DNA of 64,000 bases, from the NCBI RefSeq assembly GCF_000488255.1, contig NZ_KI530754.1, forward strand, positions 434,001-498,000, read 5' to 3'. This stretch comes from Acinetobacter indicus CIP 110367. GTDB lineage: Bacteria; Pseudomonadota; Gammaproteobacteria; Pseudomonadales; Moraxellaceae. Position numbers and translations under genes: made by a program. This document shows positions 11,428-20,699 of this stretch, piece by piece (position 1 is the stretch's first letter; every line of letters begins with the position of its first letter). The notes beneath the pieces were generated by a model that worked only from the letters and a program-made list of their open reading frames with translations, ran no database searches and was not told the origin of the DNA.

Positions 11428-12093
11428 TTAGGATCTAAATAATCGTGAATACTGTGTTTCATGTGCCATACTGAGCATGGCGTAATTCGGTAATGCACTG
11501 CTCAGTTGACCATCTTCGAGTAACAATGCTTTTTCAATTGCCTGTGGGACTAAGCCATGCAAATGCCACAAAATGCGTTGTCCGCTCATTTGTCCAAGTG
11601 GCACAGTTTTTACAGCACCCAAAACCTGATTTTCTAAAACGGTAAAGGTATACGCTGTCAGCACATCTGCTTCATTCAGTTGTAAACGACCGCAAAGCTG
11701 TGCATAGACAGGCACAAAGCCCATTTGCTTCTTCACGGTTACCGGCATTTTTAGAACGTCTTTAATCCATGCATTTAAGGAAAATGCCAATTGCTGCGAC
11801 TCGGCTAAAAGCTCACGACTTTCACGACTGGCACGGTAGATATTTGCCCAATGCTCAAACTGCTCATCATCGTCATGGCTTTGCATTAGTCGTTTTAAAA
11901 TCGGCAGTTCAAAACGTACGAGTAGCATTTCCAAGACTTCTTCAAAGTAGGCAATGCTGGTGTTTTCATCTTGAATTAAGCCTTGCTCAATGGCAGTTTC
12001 CACCCCTTGCGAATAGCAATATGCCCCTACAGGTAACGCTGTAGATGATAGCGTCAGCAGTTTGAGCAAATGCGCTGCATTAGTGATGGGCAT
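11428..12093 (-). CDS. ureF: Urease accessory protein UreF
   Basis: Forms the UreD-UreF-UreG complex on apo-urease and acts on the UreG GTPase. All-helical 221-residue protein with the family signature [24 protein letters not shown] near the N terminus (shown by [13 protein letters not shown]) and [15 protein letters not shown] near the C terminus. Its start overlaps the end of ureE by 14 bases, a sign of translational coupling. Confidence 0.95.
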   Translation of the reverse strand: MPITNAAHLLKLLTLSSTALPVGAYCYSQGVETAIEQGLIQDENTSIAYFEEVLEMLLVRFELPILKRLMQSHDDDEQFEHWANIYRASRESRELLAESQQLAFSLNAWIKDVLKMPVTVKKQMGFVPVYAQLCGRLQLNEADVLTAYTFTVLENQVLGAVKTVPLGQMSGQRILWHLHGLVPQAIEKALLLEDGQLSSALPNYAMLSMAHETQYSRLFRS

Positions 12094-12565
12094 GAGCGTG
12101 AATCGCTTTGATTGGGCTTAAACGATGGTCATGTGCATGTTGTGCGTATGCACCGCTTTCCGGTTCAAATGGATGTTCAACTTCATTGACGGTTAAACCG
12201 AGTCCAACCACCATTTCTGCTAAAACGTGGTCAGGCTCAAAATAGAGTGCACTTGGTGTCAGCATCAGTGGTACATGGCGGTTACCAAGGTGATAGGCAG
12301 CTTTCAGTAAATCGAAATCCGTTTTTGCGACCACTTGCATCAGGCGTTCAGGTTTAGCATCGACTCTTAAAATGTCGCCTTGTTCGGTGGCAATAAATGA
12401 GCCGCTACGCAAAATTCCTGTGCGTGGTAGGTCTGCACCAATATCTGTTCCGTTTTTGAGTGTTGCACGAAATCGGCTCTTTTGACGGGTGTCGAAACTG
12501 AGTTCGACGGTTTCAAAAGTGCTTCCCTCTGAAATGTGTTCTATTCGTTGAGTGTAGATTTTCAT
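12080..12565 (-). CDS. ureE: Urease accessory nickel chaperone UreE
   Basis: Nickel-binding metallochaperone of urease maturation. 161 residues: N-terminal peptide-binding domain ([16 protein letters not shown] region, here [18 protein letters not shown]), C-terminal metal domain with [13 protein letters not shown], and a His-rich tail (QHAHDHRL and AHAHH) that can hold extra nickel. The ATG at 12565 has AGGAA upstream. Normally it follows ureC directly; here about 980 bases of foreign-looking DNA lie between, so its expression must depend on read-through or on a local promoter. Confidence 0.95.
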   Translation of the reverse strand: MKIYTQRIEHISEGSTFETVELSFDTRQKSRFRATLKNGTDIGADLPRTGILRSGSFIATEQGDILRVDAKPERLMQVVAKTDFDLLKAAYHLGNRHVPLMLTPSALYFEPDHVLAEMVVGLGLTVNEVEHPFEPESGAYAQHAHDHRLSPIKAIHAHAHH

Positions 12566-12782
12566 GCTGTTCCTTTTGTCACGAAGATGTTTTGCTGTGA
12601 GTCATGTTTTTCAATTTCAAAGCAAAATATCTGTAAATTTACGCATCAAAAGTAAGCAGTTTTTATGCCAATTATGAGTTTTCTTGGTGCATCAATATTT
12701 TTTAATTTGATCAAGATTCTAACTTGTAAAAACACATATTTTTTTATAGATTTATTAAACAATAAAATTAAATAAGTAAAAC

Positions 12783-13013
12783 ATGAAATTAGACCTGCCT
12801 GAAAGTATCACCTTAAATTGCCCTAGCTGTAAAAGTGAGTACCTAGCTATAGATGAATATAAAATCGTTAGTTGTCAAACATGCAGTCTAAAAATTCATA
12901 AAGATGAGTTGATTAATCAAAACAATCTTGAGGAAAAAATCAACATTGAACAATTATCGAAAGATTTAACAAAAGAAATTCAAAAAATATTTAAAGGAAA
13001 AAATTGGAAATAA
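12783..13013 (+). CDS. Small zinc-ribbon protein in urease-operon insert
   Basis: A 76-residue protein with two CxxC knuckles (CPSC near residue 14 and CQTC near residue 31), the layout of a rubredoxin-like zinc ribbon, followed by an acidic helical tail with KDLTKEIQKIFKGKN. The DNA is far richer in A+T than the urease genes around it and the gene lies opposite to the operon, so it looks acquired. It is followed directly by a membrane protein gene, possibly as one unit. Function unknown. Confidence 0.65.
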   Translation: MKLDLPESITLNCPSCKSEYLAIDEYKIVSCQTCSLKIHKDELINQNNLEEKINIEQLSKDLTKEIQKIFKGKNWK

Positions 13014-13015
13014 AC

Positions 13016-13492
13016 ATGCAAATCAATTGGGAACTCACTATTGCAGGACTTTCAGCGATATTTTCTGCTATATCAATTGGCTTTGCTATGTATAGTTTTT
13101 TCTCTTTCCGTTCACTTAATAGAAAAGTTATTGAACAACAAATCAAGATTAATGATCTTATATTAAATAAAGAAGTTGAGCATATTAAGGAAAATAATAG
13201 AGCAGAACTTAGAGCCTATATGACTTCATCTTCAAAGAGCCATTATTTAGTTGTTACAAACACAGGAAAGGCAACTGCAGAAAATGTGAACCTAGACATA
13301 TTAGTAGACAAAAAATTTCAAAATTATTTTTGCAATATAGATGAAATTTTTCCTATGAATCTTAATTCTGGACATTCAGGAAAAATCATATGTTCTAGGA
13401 GCTACGATTTCCCAAGTAAATTCACAATTAAACTAACTTGGGATGATCAGTTCAAAAAAAATAATGTGCAAAATATTGATATAGTCAGCTAA
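13016..13492 (+). CDS. Single-pass membrane protein in urease-operon insert
   Basis: A 158-residue protein with an N-terminal transmembrane helix (LTIAGLSAIFSAISIGFAMY, about residues 6-27), a charged coiled region (EQQIKINDLILNKEVEHIKE) and a soluble beta-rich domain whose SHYLVVTNTGKATAENVNLD resembles an Ig-like/CARDB strand pattern. I use ATG at 13016 (GGAA 6 bases upstream); a TTG at 13004 is possible. The two start codons sit at the end of the zinc-ribbon gene, so the pair is tightly linked. A+T-rich. Function not recognised; a stress or defence role is only a guess. Confidence 0.65.
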   Translation: MQINWELTIAGLSAIFSAISIGFAMYSFFSFRSLNRKVIEQQIKINDLILNKEVEHIKENNRAELRAYMTSSSKSHYLVVTNTGKATAENVNLDILVDKKFQNYFCNIDEIFPMNLNSGHSGKIICSRSYDFPSKFTIKLTWDDQFKKNNVQNIDIVS

Positions 13493-13529
13493 GGGTCTAG
13501 AAATAAATCTAATTATTTATATACCCTTA
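13490..13529. terminator. Possible weak hairpin after the inserted gene pair
   Basis: TAAGGGT (13490-13496) and ACCCTTA (13523-13529) close a loop that holds an inner AAATA/TATTT pair. It starts at the stop codon of the membrane protein gene. No long T run follows, so terminator activity is uncertain. Confidence 0.35.
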
Positions 13530-13544
13530 ATATCCTCCAAGAGC

Positions 13545-15245
13545 TTAAAACAAGAAATACCTTTGCGCCATTGGCAACACTTCCGCAGGCTCACAGGTCA
13601 GCAACTGACCATCTGCACGAACTTCATAAATTTCAGGATCAACTTCCATCACAGGGCAGTAAGTATTCAGCTTCATATCTTTCTTCTGAATATCCCGTGT
13701 GCCTTTACATGGGCTAATCAACTTTTTCAGCCCTAGCTTTTCATGCACACTCGCATCAATCGCCACTTGCGACAAAAACGTAATACAGGTGTTATGCACA
13801 CCACGGGCATTGGCACCAAACATCGGACGATAATGCACTGGCTGCGGTGTTGGAATTGACGCATTAATATCGCCCATTGGCGCTGCCGCAATCATCCCGC
13901 CTTTAATAATCATCGACGGTTTTACACCAAAAAAGGCAGGCTTCCACAGCACTAAATCGGCAAGTTTTCCGACTTCTACCGAACCGATTTCATGGCTTAA
14001 ACCATGGGTAATGGCAGGGTTAATCGTATATTTGGCGATATAACGCTTCACTCGATTATTGTCATGCGTGGCATTATCATCTTCTAAAGGACCACGCTGC
14101 ACTTTCATTTTATGTGCGGTTTGCCATGTGCGTATCACCACTTCACCGACACGTCCCATCGCCTGCGAGTCCGAGGACATCATGGCAATTGCACCTAAAT
14201 CCTGCAAAATATCTTCCGCAGCAATGGTTTCACGGCGAATACGACTTTCCGCAAACGCCACATCTTCCGAAATGGCAGGATCTAAATGGTGACAGACCAT
14301 CAACATATCCAGATGTTCATCAATGGTGTTGATGGTATAAGGACGGGTTGGATTGGTGGATGATGGCAACACATTCGGCTGACCAATGGCTTTTAAAATA
14401 TCAGGCGCATGTCCACCGCCCGCACCTTCGGTATGATAAGTGTGAATGGTACGATTTTTAAATGCCGCCAAAGTTTCTTCCAGGAAACCGCTTTCATTTA
14501 AGGTATCGGTATGAATTGCCACTTGCACATCAAATTCATCTGCCACCGTCAAACAGTTATCAATCGCGGCTGGTGTAGAGCCCCAATCCTCATGCAGTTT
14601 TAAACCGACTACACCTGCTCGAATCTGCTCTGCAATTGGGTCAGGTTGGCTGAGGTTGCCTTTACCAAGCAAGCCAATATTCATCGGTAAATCATCAATC
14701 GCTTGTAGCATGGTCGAGATATGCCAAGGTCCCGGTGTCACCGTGGTTGCAGAGGTTCCTGCCGCAGGGCCTGTACCACCGCCAATCATGGTCGTGACAC
14801 CTGACATGAGTGCTGTTTCAACTTGTTGCGGACAAATCCAGTGAATATGGGTATCGACCCCACCTGCGGTTAAAATTTGCCCTTCACCTGCAATCACTTC
14901 AGTAGCAGCACCGAGTGGAATGGTAATATCTGGCTGAATATCAGGATTACCCGCTTTACCAATTTTCCAGATACGTCCGTTCTTTAAACCGACATCGGCT
15001 TTAATAATCCCCCACCAATCCACAATTAAGGTATTGGTAATGACGGTATCGGCAACATCATCAGCCAAAAGTTGTGACTGCCCCATCCCATCACGAATAA
15101 CTTTACCGCCACCAAATTTAACTTCTTCACCATAAGTGGTGAGGTCTTGTTCCACTTCAATAAATAGTTCGGTATCGGCCAAACGAACCCGATCACCCAC
15201 CGTTGGACCAAACATTTCCGCATAGGCGCGGCGTGACATTTTCAT
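13545..15245 (-). CDS. ureC: Urease alpha subunit
   Basis: Catalytic subunit of nickel urease (urea to ammonia and carbamate). 566 residues. All active-site residues are present, one position lower than in the Klebsiella enzyme: His133 and His135 (DTHIHW), carbamylated Lys216 ([11 protein letters not shown]), His245, His271, flap Cys318 and His319 (MVCHHLD), and Asp359 ([11 protein letters not shown]). It follows ureB with a 12-base gap in a ureD-ureA-ureB-ureC operon. After its stop codon the operon is broken by the inserted genes. Confidence 0.98.
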   Translation of the reverse strand: MKMSRRAYAEMFGPTVGDRVRLADTELFIEVEQDLTTYGEEVKFGGGKVIRDGMGQSQLLADDVADTVITNTLIVDWWGIIKADVGLKNGRIWKIGKAGNPDIQPDITIPLGAATEVIAGEGQILTAGGVDTHIHWICPQQVETALMSGVTTMIGGGTGPAAGTSATTVTPGPWHISTMLQAIDDLPMNIGLLGKGNLSQPDPIAEQIRAGVVGLKLHEDWGSTPAAIDNCLTVADEFDVQVAIHTDTLNESGFLEETLAAFKNRTIHTYHTEGAGGGHAPDILKAIGQPNVLPSSTNPTRPYTINTIDEHLDMLMVCHHLDPAISEDVAFAESRIRRETIAAEDILQDLGAIAMMSSDSQAMGRVGEVVIRTWQTAHKMKVQRGPLEDDNATHDNNRVKRYIAKYTINPAITHGLSHEIGSVEVGKLADLVLWKPAFFGVKPSMIIKGGMIAAAPMGDINASIPTPQPVHYRPMFGANARGVHNTCITFLSQVAIDASVHEKLGLKKLISPCKGTRDIQKKDMKLNTYCPVMEVDPEIYEVRADGQLLTCEPAEVLPMAQRYFLF

Positions 15246-15257
15246 TTTAATTTTTCC

Positions 15258-15566
15258 TTAATCCAATGGACCCATGACACGACCTGCAAAACCGTACACT
15301 TCCCGTTTACCTGCCAAAGCGACCAGTTCAATATCACGGTTTTGACCTGGCTCAAAACGTACCGCAGTCCCTGCTGCAATATTTAGACGATAGCCTCGCG
15401 CTGCTTCACGGTTAAATTGCAAAGCATCATTGGCCTCATAAAAATGAAAATGTGAACCGACTTGAATCGGACGGTCACCGGCATTTGCCACGGTCATTTT
15501 TAAGGTCTGACGCCCCACATTCATTTCAATATCTAAATCAGGGGTAATCACTTCTCCAGGTATCAT
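15258..15566 (-). CDS. ureB: Urease beta subunit
   Basis: Structural 102-residue subunit. Family stretches are seen: [16 protein letters not shown] at the N terminus, [11 protein letters not shown] and [15 protein letters not shown]. It packs with UreA and UreC in the (ABC)3 trimer. AGGAG upstream of the ATG, 9 bases after ureA. Confidence 0.96.
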   Translation of the reverse strand: MIPGEVITPDLDIEMNVGRQTLKMTVANAGDRPIQVGSHFHFYEANDALQFNREAARGYRLNIAAGTAVRFEPGQNRDIELVALAGKREVYGFAGRVMGPLD

Positions 15567-15575
15567 GTTTGACTC

Positions 15576-15878
15576 CTAGACAATCGGTTGATGCACAGTG
15601 ACGAGTTTTGAGCCATCTGGAAATGTCGCTTCAACCTGTACTTCCCCAATCATTTCCGGAATGCCATCCATCACATCTTCGCGTTTTAATAACGTGGTGC
15701 CGTAATGCATCAGCTCACTGACGCTCATGCCATCACGTGCGCCTTCTAACAACGCGGCAGAAATATAGGCAATCGCCTCGGGATAGTTCAGTTTTAGCCC
15801 ACGTGCTTTACGGCGTTCGGCCACCAAGCCCGCAGTAAAAATCAGCATTTTGTCTTTTTCAGTGGGATTGAGTTCCAT
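15576..15878 (-). CDS. ureA: Urease gamma subunit
   Basis: Structural 100-residue subunit. It begins [20 protein letters not shown] and has [21 protein letters not shown] and [20 protein letters not shown], all typical of UreA. AGGAACGAG upstream of the ATG. It is separated from ureD by 155 bases that hold a palindromic repeat. Confidence 0.96.
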   Translation of the reverse strand: MELNPTEKDKMLIFTAGLVAERRKARGLKLNYPEAIAYISAALLEGARDGMSVSELMHYGTTLLKREDVMDGIPEMIGEVQVEATFPDGSKLVTVHQPIV

Positions 15879-15936
15879 ATCTCGTTCCTAAGTTTGTTCT
15901 AAAGGGTGTAATGCAAAATGTGTGCTAAAAAATGAT

Positions 15937-16026
15937 ATTCCCTCTCCTTTCAGGAGAGGGTTAGGGAGAGGTAATAAACCCAATGTATTTACCCTCCCTC
16001 TAGCTCCCTCCCATTGGGAGGGAGAA
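15937..16026. repeat. CCCTCTCC-type palindromic intergenic element (ureA-ureD)
   Basis: Two hairpins: CCCTCTCC-TTTCA-GGAGAGGG (15940-15960) and CTCCCTCCC-ATT-GGGAGGGAG (16004-16024). Same family as the ureG-ureF, cysN-cysD and 56.5 kb elements. It lies inside the operon, between ureD and ureA. Confidence 0.7.
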
Positions 16027-16033
16027 CTCCATT

Positions 16034-16909
16034 TTATGTCCGCCAAATCCTCGGAAATTCTTCATCTAAATCAAACCAGTCACGGCGCAGCTTGGCACGT
16101 ATTGCGGCAAAGGCATCATGACACTGGCGTACGTCATCCCCCAGATAACGTGCTGTCACCACATCATCCAGCAGGGTTAACGTCACCTTAATATCCATGC
16201 GCATAATCAGCTCACGGATTTGATCAATCTGCTGATCTAAATAGAATTTTGAGCGGAATTTTTCTGGCGGCACTGCCCAGAAGCTAGCCATGACTGCATG
16301 ACCGTTCATTCCCAAACAGGAGCTGAGCCAGCGGTCATTGCCACTAAAACTCAAACGGTCAGTGACCAGTAATTTATTGTTCCGGTACAGCTGAAATCGA
16401 TTTTGATAACTGCCCTCGATAAATGTTTCATGGCGCGCCTGACGGCCCAGTACCAACATATCCCAACCAATAAAACTGGCGGCATCCTCCAAAATAACTC
16501 TGGTTTCAGAATTGGCATGTGCACCATTAAAGAGCATGGTTTCTTGTGGTAGCCATTCAAAAATAGAGGCATCTTTAACTGTAATATCAATATGTTGGAA
16601 AGCCTGTTTTTGATTGGTCTTGTACCATTTTCCTGCACCCGGCGTGGTCACCAAGGCATGTGCGGCCTGCTCTGCCGACATCTGAAAGGTTAAATGATCA
16701 CCCCCGGCAATGCCTGCCGGTGGATGCACAATAATGGCGTGGCACACCCCGGTTTTTTCCGGCCACAGCATTTTTTGCACCCGAACAGGACCATGATGTT
16801 TACGATGTTCCAATACGGTGCGATTTTCTGCGCCTTTAAAGCCAAGTTCGAGCTGTGCAAACCAATATTGCACCGCAGGCTTCACTTCTGTTGCCACCAG
16901 CTGATTCAT
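16034..16909 (-). CDS. ureD: Urease accessory protein UreD/UreH
   Basis: Scaffold of the urease maturation complex. 291 residues from the ATG at 16909 (a TTG at 16918 adds three residues; neither has a strong ribosome site). Family motifs: [29 protein letters not shown], and [18 protein letters not shown]. It is the first gene of the operon, so the promoter should lie in the 140 bases before it, shared with the divergent SDR gene. Confidence 0.93.
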   Translation of the reverse strand: MNQLVATEVKPAVQYWFAQLELGFKGAENRTVLEHRKHHGPVRVQKMLWPEKTGVCHAIIVHPPAGIAGGDHLTFQMSAEQAAHALVTTPGAGKWYKTNQKQAFQHIDITVKDASIFEWLPQETMLFNGAHANSETRVILEDAASFIGWDMLVLGRQARHETFIEGSYQNRFQLYRNNKLLVTDRLSFSGNDRWLSSCLGMNGHAVMASFWAVPPEKFRSKFYLDQQIDQIRELIMRMDIKVTLTLLDDVVTARYLGDDVRQCHDAFAAIRAKLRRDWFDLDEEFPRIWRT

Positions 16910-17052
16910 TTTGCTCAATTCGTATCTTTTTGAAGTCTATGCCCTGGCATTAAGCAATAACTGCACCAGTTTCTATCGGCGCAGATTTCGCTTTGGCTGA
17001 CTGCCATTTCTTGCTATGGTGCATCTGCATAGGGAATGAGGATGTGAACAAT

Positions 17053-17814
17053 ATGCAAATTCGTGATCAAATTGTTTTAGTGACTGGCGGCGCACGCGGT
17101 TTAGGCCTGGCGATTACCCGAACCTTATTGGCGGAAGGGGCGCGTGTAGTGGTAAATTATTTAAACAGTGCCGCTGCTGCCGAGCAACTGGTGCAACAGT
17201 ATCCTGAGCAGGTCTTTGCCTATCAGGCCGATGTCACTGACAAAGCCCAGGTGCAGGCACTCTTTGCCGCAGCCAAGGCGCGTTTTGGTCAGGCCATTCA
17301 TAGTGTCATCAACAATGCCTTAATTAACTTTGAGTTTAATGGTGATGCCCGTCCCAAAGTCGAAGATCTGACGCCGGCCATCATGCAGCAACAGTTTGAT
17401 GGTGCAGTTGTGGCTGCCCTCAATACCACCCAAGCAGCGCTTGAGGATATGAAAACTGCCGGATTTGGCCGTATTGTGAATATTGGTACCAACCTCGTGC
17501 AGAATCCGGTGGTGCCTTATCATGACTACACCACCGCCAAAGCCGCACTGTTGGCCTTTACCCGTACTGCAGCGCATGATCTGGGCCAATATGGTATTAA
17601 CGTGAATATGTTGTCTGGCGGTCTGCTCCAAACCACCGATGCCAGCAAAGCCACGCCAGATGCGGTATTTGATTTAATTGCTGCCTCGACGCCACTACGC
17701 CGCGTTACCACCCCAGAAGAATTTGCCGCAGCTATTATGATGTTCCTGTCACCGTATTCGCGTGCAGTCACCGGGCAAAACCTGATTGTTGATGGCGGTC
17801 TGGTCAAAGGTTAA
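17053..17814 (+). CDS. SDR family oxidoreductase (FabG-like)
   Basis: NAD(P)-dependent short-chain dehydrogenase of 253 residues. The nucleotide motif TGGARGLG is at about residues 11-18, the NNAL-type motif is in SVINNALINF, and the catalytic Tyr-x3-Lys is YTTAK, preceded by the catalytic Ser/Thr region VNIGTNLVQNPVVPYHD (note Thr/Asn in place of the common Ser). The C terminus VTGQNLIVDGGLVKG is typical. Close to 3-oxoacyl-ACP reductase relatives, but the substrate is not predictable. I use ATG at 17053 with GAGGA upstream; GTG at 17044 is possible. Confidence 0.85.
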   Translation: MQIRDQIVLVTGGARGLGLAITRTLLAEGARVVVNYLNSAAAAEQLVQQYPEQVFAYQADVTDKAQVQALFAAAKARFGQAIHSVINNALINFEFNGDARPKVEDLTPAIMQQQFDGAVVAALNTTQAALEDMKTAGFGRIVNIGTNLVQNPVVPYHDYTTAKAALLAFTRTAAHDLGQYGINVNMLSGGLLQTTDASKATPDAVFDLIAASTPLRRVTTPEEFAAAIMMFLSPYSRAVTGQNLIVDGGLVKG

Positions 17815-17825
17815 CTGCAGTTTTG

Positions 17826-17841
17826 TGTGACTTTTATCACA
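17826..17841. promoter_or_regulatory. CRP/Vfr-like palindrome
   Basis: TGTGACTTTTATCACA, a perfect TGTGA-N6-TCACA pair about 98 bases before the start of the lipoprotein gene at 17939. By analogy this is a cAMP receptor protein site; I know of no direct evidence for it. Confidence 0.5.
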
Positions 17842-17938
17842 ATAAACTAATTTTTAAGCAGTTAAACCGGTTTGTCATGCTAGAGGTGGGCTGAATCCGC
17901 TAGACTATGGTCCATCCTCTCTTCGCTATTTTGCTAAC

Positions 17939-18271
17939 ATGAAACCCCTGTTTGCTTTGGCCTGCTGTACCCTGCTGAGCGCCTGTATGTTCGGTAACTC
18001 CCAAGAATTAAAACGCGCTGAACAATTACTGGCGCAATTTGAATGCCACAATATTGAAACCGCGCTAATGACACATAGTGCCATTAACAGCTATCACGAA
18101 CATGCGCTGGTTGCCGCCCGGCAAAAAGCCAGCCGTTATGTCGAGCAATATCGGGAAGATGAACAGCAATCCAGCCTGGCGGTGGATGAAATTGTGCAGC
18201 AGCAATATCAGCTTTATACCGCAGCCTGCCAATCGTTGGGCGGGATTTTCCCCAAAGCAGAACAGCCTTAA
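17939..18271 (+). CDS. Small lipoprotein of unknown function
   Basis: 110 residues with a lipoprotein signal peptide (MKPLFALACCTLLSAC, Cys at residue 16). The mature part is helical and charged (RAEQLLAQFECHNIETAL, AARQKASRYVEQYREDEQQ). Two further Cys could pair in the periplasm. No family recognised. Preceded by a CRP-like palindrome; a bidirectional terminator follows about 120 bases after. Confidence 0.7.
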   Translation: MKPLFALACCTLLSACMFGNSQELKRAEQLLAQFECHNIETALMTHSAINSYHEHALVAARQKASRYVEQYREDEQQSSLAVDEIVQQQYQLYTAACQSLGGIFPKAEQP

Positions 18272-18387
18272 ATCAAAATTAGATATTTAGAAGTTTGATC
18301 ACACAAAACAGCGGATCAATCAGAGAGAAGCTTCAATCTCTCACATCTTGATGTACAGCCAATGTTGATATTGAAAGTGCATAAATG

Positions 18388-18422
18388 AAAAGACAGGGTC
18401 GATGCCCTGTCTTCTTTTTTTA
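18388..18422. terminator. Bidirectional terminator
   Basis: AAGACAGGG and CCCTGTCTT arms, followed by a T run; flanking A residues on the other side. Between convergent genes. Confidence 0.8.
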
Positions 18423-18433
18423 ACGATGAACGA

Positions 18434-19042
18434 TTATTCAGCCGGTTCTGCATAGTAACGGGTATCGACACTAAACTGTTCCGGGAATTTGGCGGCAATG
18501 CTGGCATAAAACGCCATGATTTCTGCCATGTCTTTTTCCATATCTCCCGATGGATAGACAATTTTACCTACCCCACATTTTTTCTGGGCGTAGTCCATAT
18601 AGGCCAGTGCAATGGGCACGCCAGCCGTTACCGCCACATGATAAAAACCGGTTTTCCACTGTTCCTGTTTGGCGCGTGTACCTTCTGGCGTAACCAGCAT
18701 CACCAGCTTGGGATGCTGCTTGAACAAATCGCTCATCAGCTGCACCATGCTCGGACGCTGCTCACCGGCTGCCTTCGGACGACGGTCAATGCCAATTCCG
18801 CCCATTGCACGGACAAAAGGCCCCAACGGAAACTTCATATAACTGTCTTTAATGGTCAGGCGAACATTCACGCCCAAGGCTTTAAGCGCCAAACGTGCAT
18901 ATAGTGCATCCCAGTTACTGGTATGCGGCGCGGCAATCATCACACACTGGTCCAAATCCAGCGGCCAGTGATTGTCAATTTCCCAGCCCATCAGCCCCAA
19001 GCTCTGTTCTGCCAACTTCTCAAACACAAGCACAATCCACAC
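18434..19042 (-). CDS. 1-acyl-sn-glycerol-3-phosphate acyltransferase-like protein
   Basis: Acyltransferase of the PlsC family. The acceptor motif HTSNWD (H-x4-D) is at about residues 40-45, the second motif GGIGIDRR about residues 82-89, and the third VTPEGTRAK near residue 118. 202 residues, short for this family and with no evident transmembrane helix except weakly at the N terminus. The start is GTG at 19042 without a clear ribosome site; several in-frame GTG codons lie just downstream, so the exact start is uncertain. Role in phospholipid or another acylation is inferred. Confidence 0.8.
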   Translation of the reverse strand: MWIVLVFEKLAEQSLGLMGWEIDNHWPLDLDQCVMIAAPHTSNWDALYARLALKALGVNVRLTIKDSYMKFPLGPFVRAMGGIGIDRRPKAAGEQRPSMVQLMSDLFKQHPKLVMLVTPEGTRAKQEQWKTGFYHVAVTAGVPIALAYMDYAQKKCGVGKIVYPSGDMEKDMAEIMAFYASIAAKFPEQFSVDTRYYAEPAE

Positions 19043-19291
19043 AATAAAAATTGCGCGAAGTTTAACAACTCAACAGATTTAAAAAAGAGCAGATTGCTGA
19101 ATATTTAATCAATTAATATATAAATGTATAAAATTAGCCAAACCGTCAATCGCCATTCCTGCCAATCTTTCGGGTTTTTCTTAAATAAACCGGATGCCGG
19201 AAACTGAAAATAAATACTCACAGAAACCCAACAGGGCAATTTTTACAATCAGGCTATGCTGACCCTATCTGTCCTGTCAGGAGATTGATCG

Positions 19292-19756
19292 GTGAAAATA
19301 AAAATTTTGAGCCTTGCCCTCACGGCGCTGTTACTGGCCGCCTGTGATAACAATAAAACCCCTGAAACCGCCCGCGATGCAGAAACCACCTCGCCTGCCG
19401 CAGCCACTGACATGAGCGCCAATGATACAGCCGCCACCGCACTGGACTGGCCGGGAGAATATAAAGGGGTCTTGCCGTGTAGCGACTGCCAGGGCATTGA
19501 AACCGAGCTTGAGCTAAAAATGGATAAAACCTATGAGCTGAGTGAAGAATTCCTGGGCCGTGCCAATGGTCAGGAGTCCAAAATTACCGGTACGTTTGAA
19601 TTTGACCCGAATGATCCTGCCGTTATTATTCTGGATCAGGCTGCCAATAACCGTAAATTCTTTGTCGGTGAAAACTTTATTGAAGCGCGTGATGTCAATA
19701 ATGGCGACAATATTGATGCCAGCCAGAATTATCGTCTGCAAAAAGATCTGCAATAA
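19292..19756 (+). CDS. NlpE-like lipoprotein, first of two
   Basis: 154-residue lipoprotein (signal peptide KILSLALTALLLAAC, Cys about residue 17). After a Thr/Ala-rich linker comes an NlpE N-terminal-type domain with GEYKGVLPCSDCQGIETEL: the CxxC (PCSDC) is the hallmark of the copper/envelope-stress sensor NlpE. The GTG start has AGGAGA 7 bases upstream. It is followed by a second NlpE-like lipoprotein in the same direction after a terminator. Role in copper or envelope sensing is inferred from the family. Confidence 0.8.
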   Translation: MKIKILSLALTALLLAACDNNKTPETARDAETTSPAAATDMSANDTAATALDWPGEYKGVLPCSDCQGIETELELKMDKTYELSEEFLGRANGQESKITGTFEFDPNDPAVIILDQAANNRKFFVGENFIEARDVNNGDNIDASQNYRLQKDLQ

Positions 19757-19777
19757 AGCACAAGATCTAGCACTGCT

Positions 19778-19806
19778 AAAAGTCACCGCTTTGGTGGCTT
19801 TTCTTG
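19778..19806 (+). terminator. Terminator of first NlpE-like gene
   Basis: AAAAGTCACC and GGTGGCTTTT arms (one wobble) followed by TCTTG. Confidence 0.65.
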
Positions 19807-19934
19807 TTTCAAAACGGTTTTTTGCCCGCGATAAAATTTGCTACAAAACAGCGGCTCAATTTAGCCCTCTGCTCTAGGCGAATATGCCCGAAAAGTTTAT
19901 GTTTAATACCTTATCCAAAGATTGATCTGTTGCC

Positions 19935-20699
19935 ATGTTATCTCGTCCTCTTCTTGCAATTAGCACCTTGTCCTTGTGTTTAAGTGGTTGCGGTGGGCAA
20001 GCTGAAAAAAGCAGTACCATGAGCAATGCCCAGGCCCAAACTGAAACCCAACCGCAAGACAGCTTGATGCCTGCTGCTGAAACAGCAGCACCACAGCCGG
20101 AGCCGCTGGCCGGTCACTACAAAACCATCCTTGACTGTGATGATTGCCAGCAGCGTATTCTTGAGTTAAAGATTCATCCGGATCAGAGCTACAGCCTGCA
20201 AGATACCCGTATCTATGCTCGCCGTCAGCGTAGCCAGAATACACAAGGTCAGGTCAGCTATACCAATGAACAGACTGCCCAATTAATCAGTACTGATCAA
20301 CAGATTCAACAATTGCAGCCCACAGCAAACGGGCTGGAACTTGTAGATGCCTCATCCAAACAGCCAGCACTAAAACTGGAACGTGTTGCGACCATTGAAG
20401 TCAGCAATGCGCTGAAACATGCCGACATTCAGGCCGAACATATTGATAGCTTAAGCTTTCGCGATATTACCGATACCGTCAAAGCGCATGACTACTATAT
20501 GCGTATTCATAACCAGTCAGATCAGCCGCTAAAACTGAAAGTCAGCGATATTATTCTGGTCGATCAAAACTATCAGGAATATAACGCGCTGGTTGATGAA
20601 AGCTTTTTAGAACCTATTCCGGCCCAGCAAACCCGCTACAATAAAATCAGCTTTAATTATCCGGACAATGCGGTGGCGGACTATATTAAGGTGAAATAG
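19935..20699 (+). CDS. NlpE-like lipoprotein, second, with C-terminal extension
   Basis: 254-residue lipoprotein with signal peptide (MLSRPLLAISTLSLCLSGC, Cys at residue 19). A linker precedes an NlpE-type domain with the CxxC (DCDDCQQRI near residue 73). The second half (from about residue 160) is a different domain with YYMRIHNQSDQPLKLKVSDI and a conserved-looking NYPDNAVADYI end; I do not recognise it. It resembles the first copy in layout, so the pair probably arose by duplication and divergence. Function inferred as envelope metal or redox sensing. Confidence 0.75.
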   Translation: MLSRPLLAISTLSLCLSGCGGQAEKSSTMSNAQAQTETQPQDSLMPAAETAAPQPEPLAGHYKTILDCDDCQQRILELKIHPDQSYSLQDTRIYARRQRSQNTQGQVSYTNEQTAQLISTDQQIQQLQPTANGLELVDASSKQPALKLERVATIEVSNALKHADIQAEHIDSLSFRDITDTVKAHDYYMRIHNQSDQPLKLKVSDIILVDQNYQEYNALVDESFLEPIPAQQTRYNKISFNYPDNAVADYIKVK

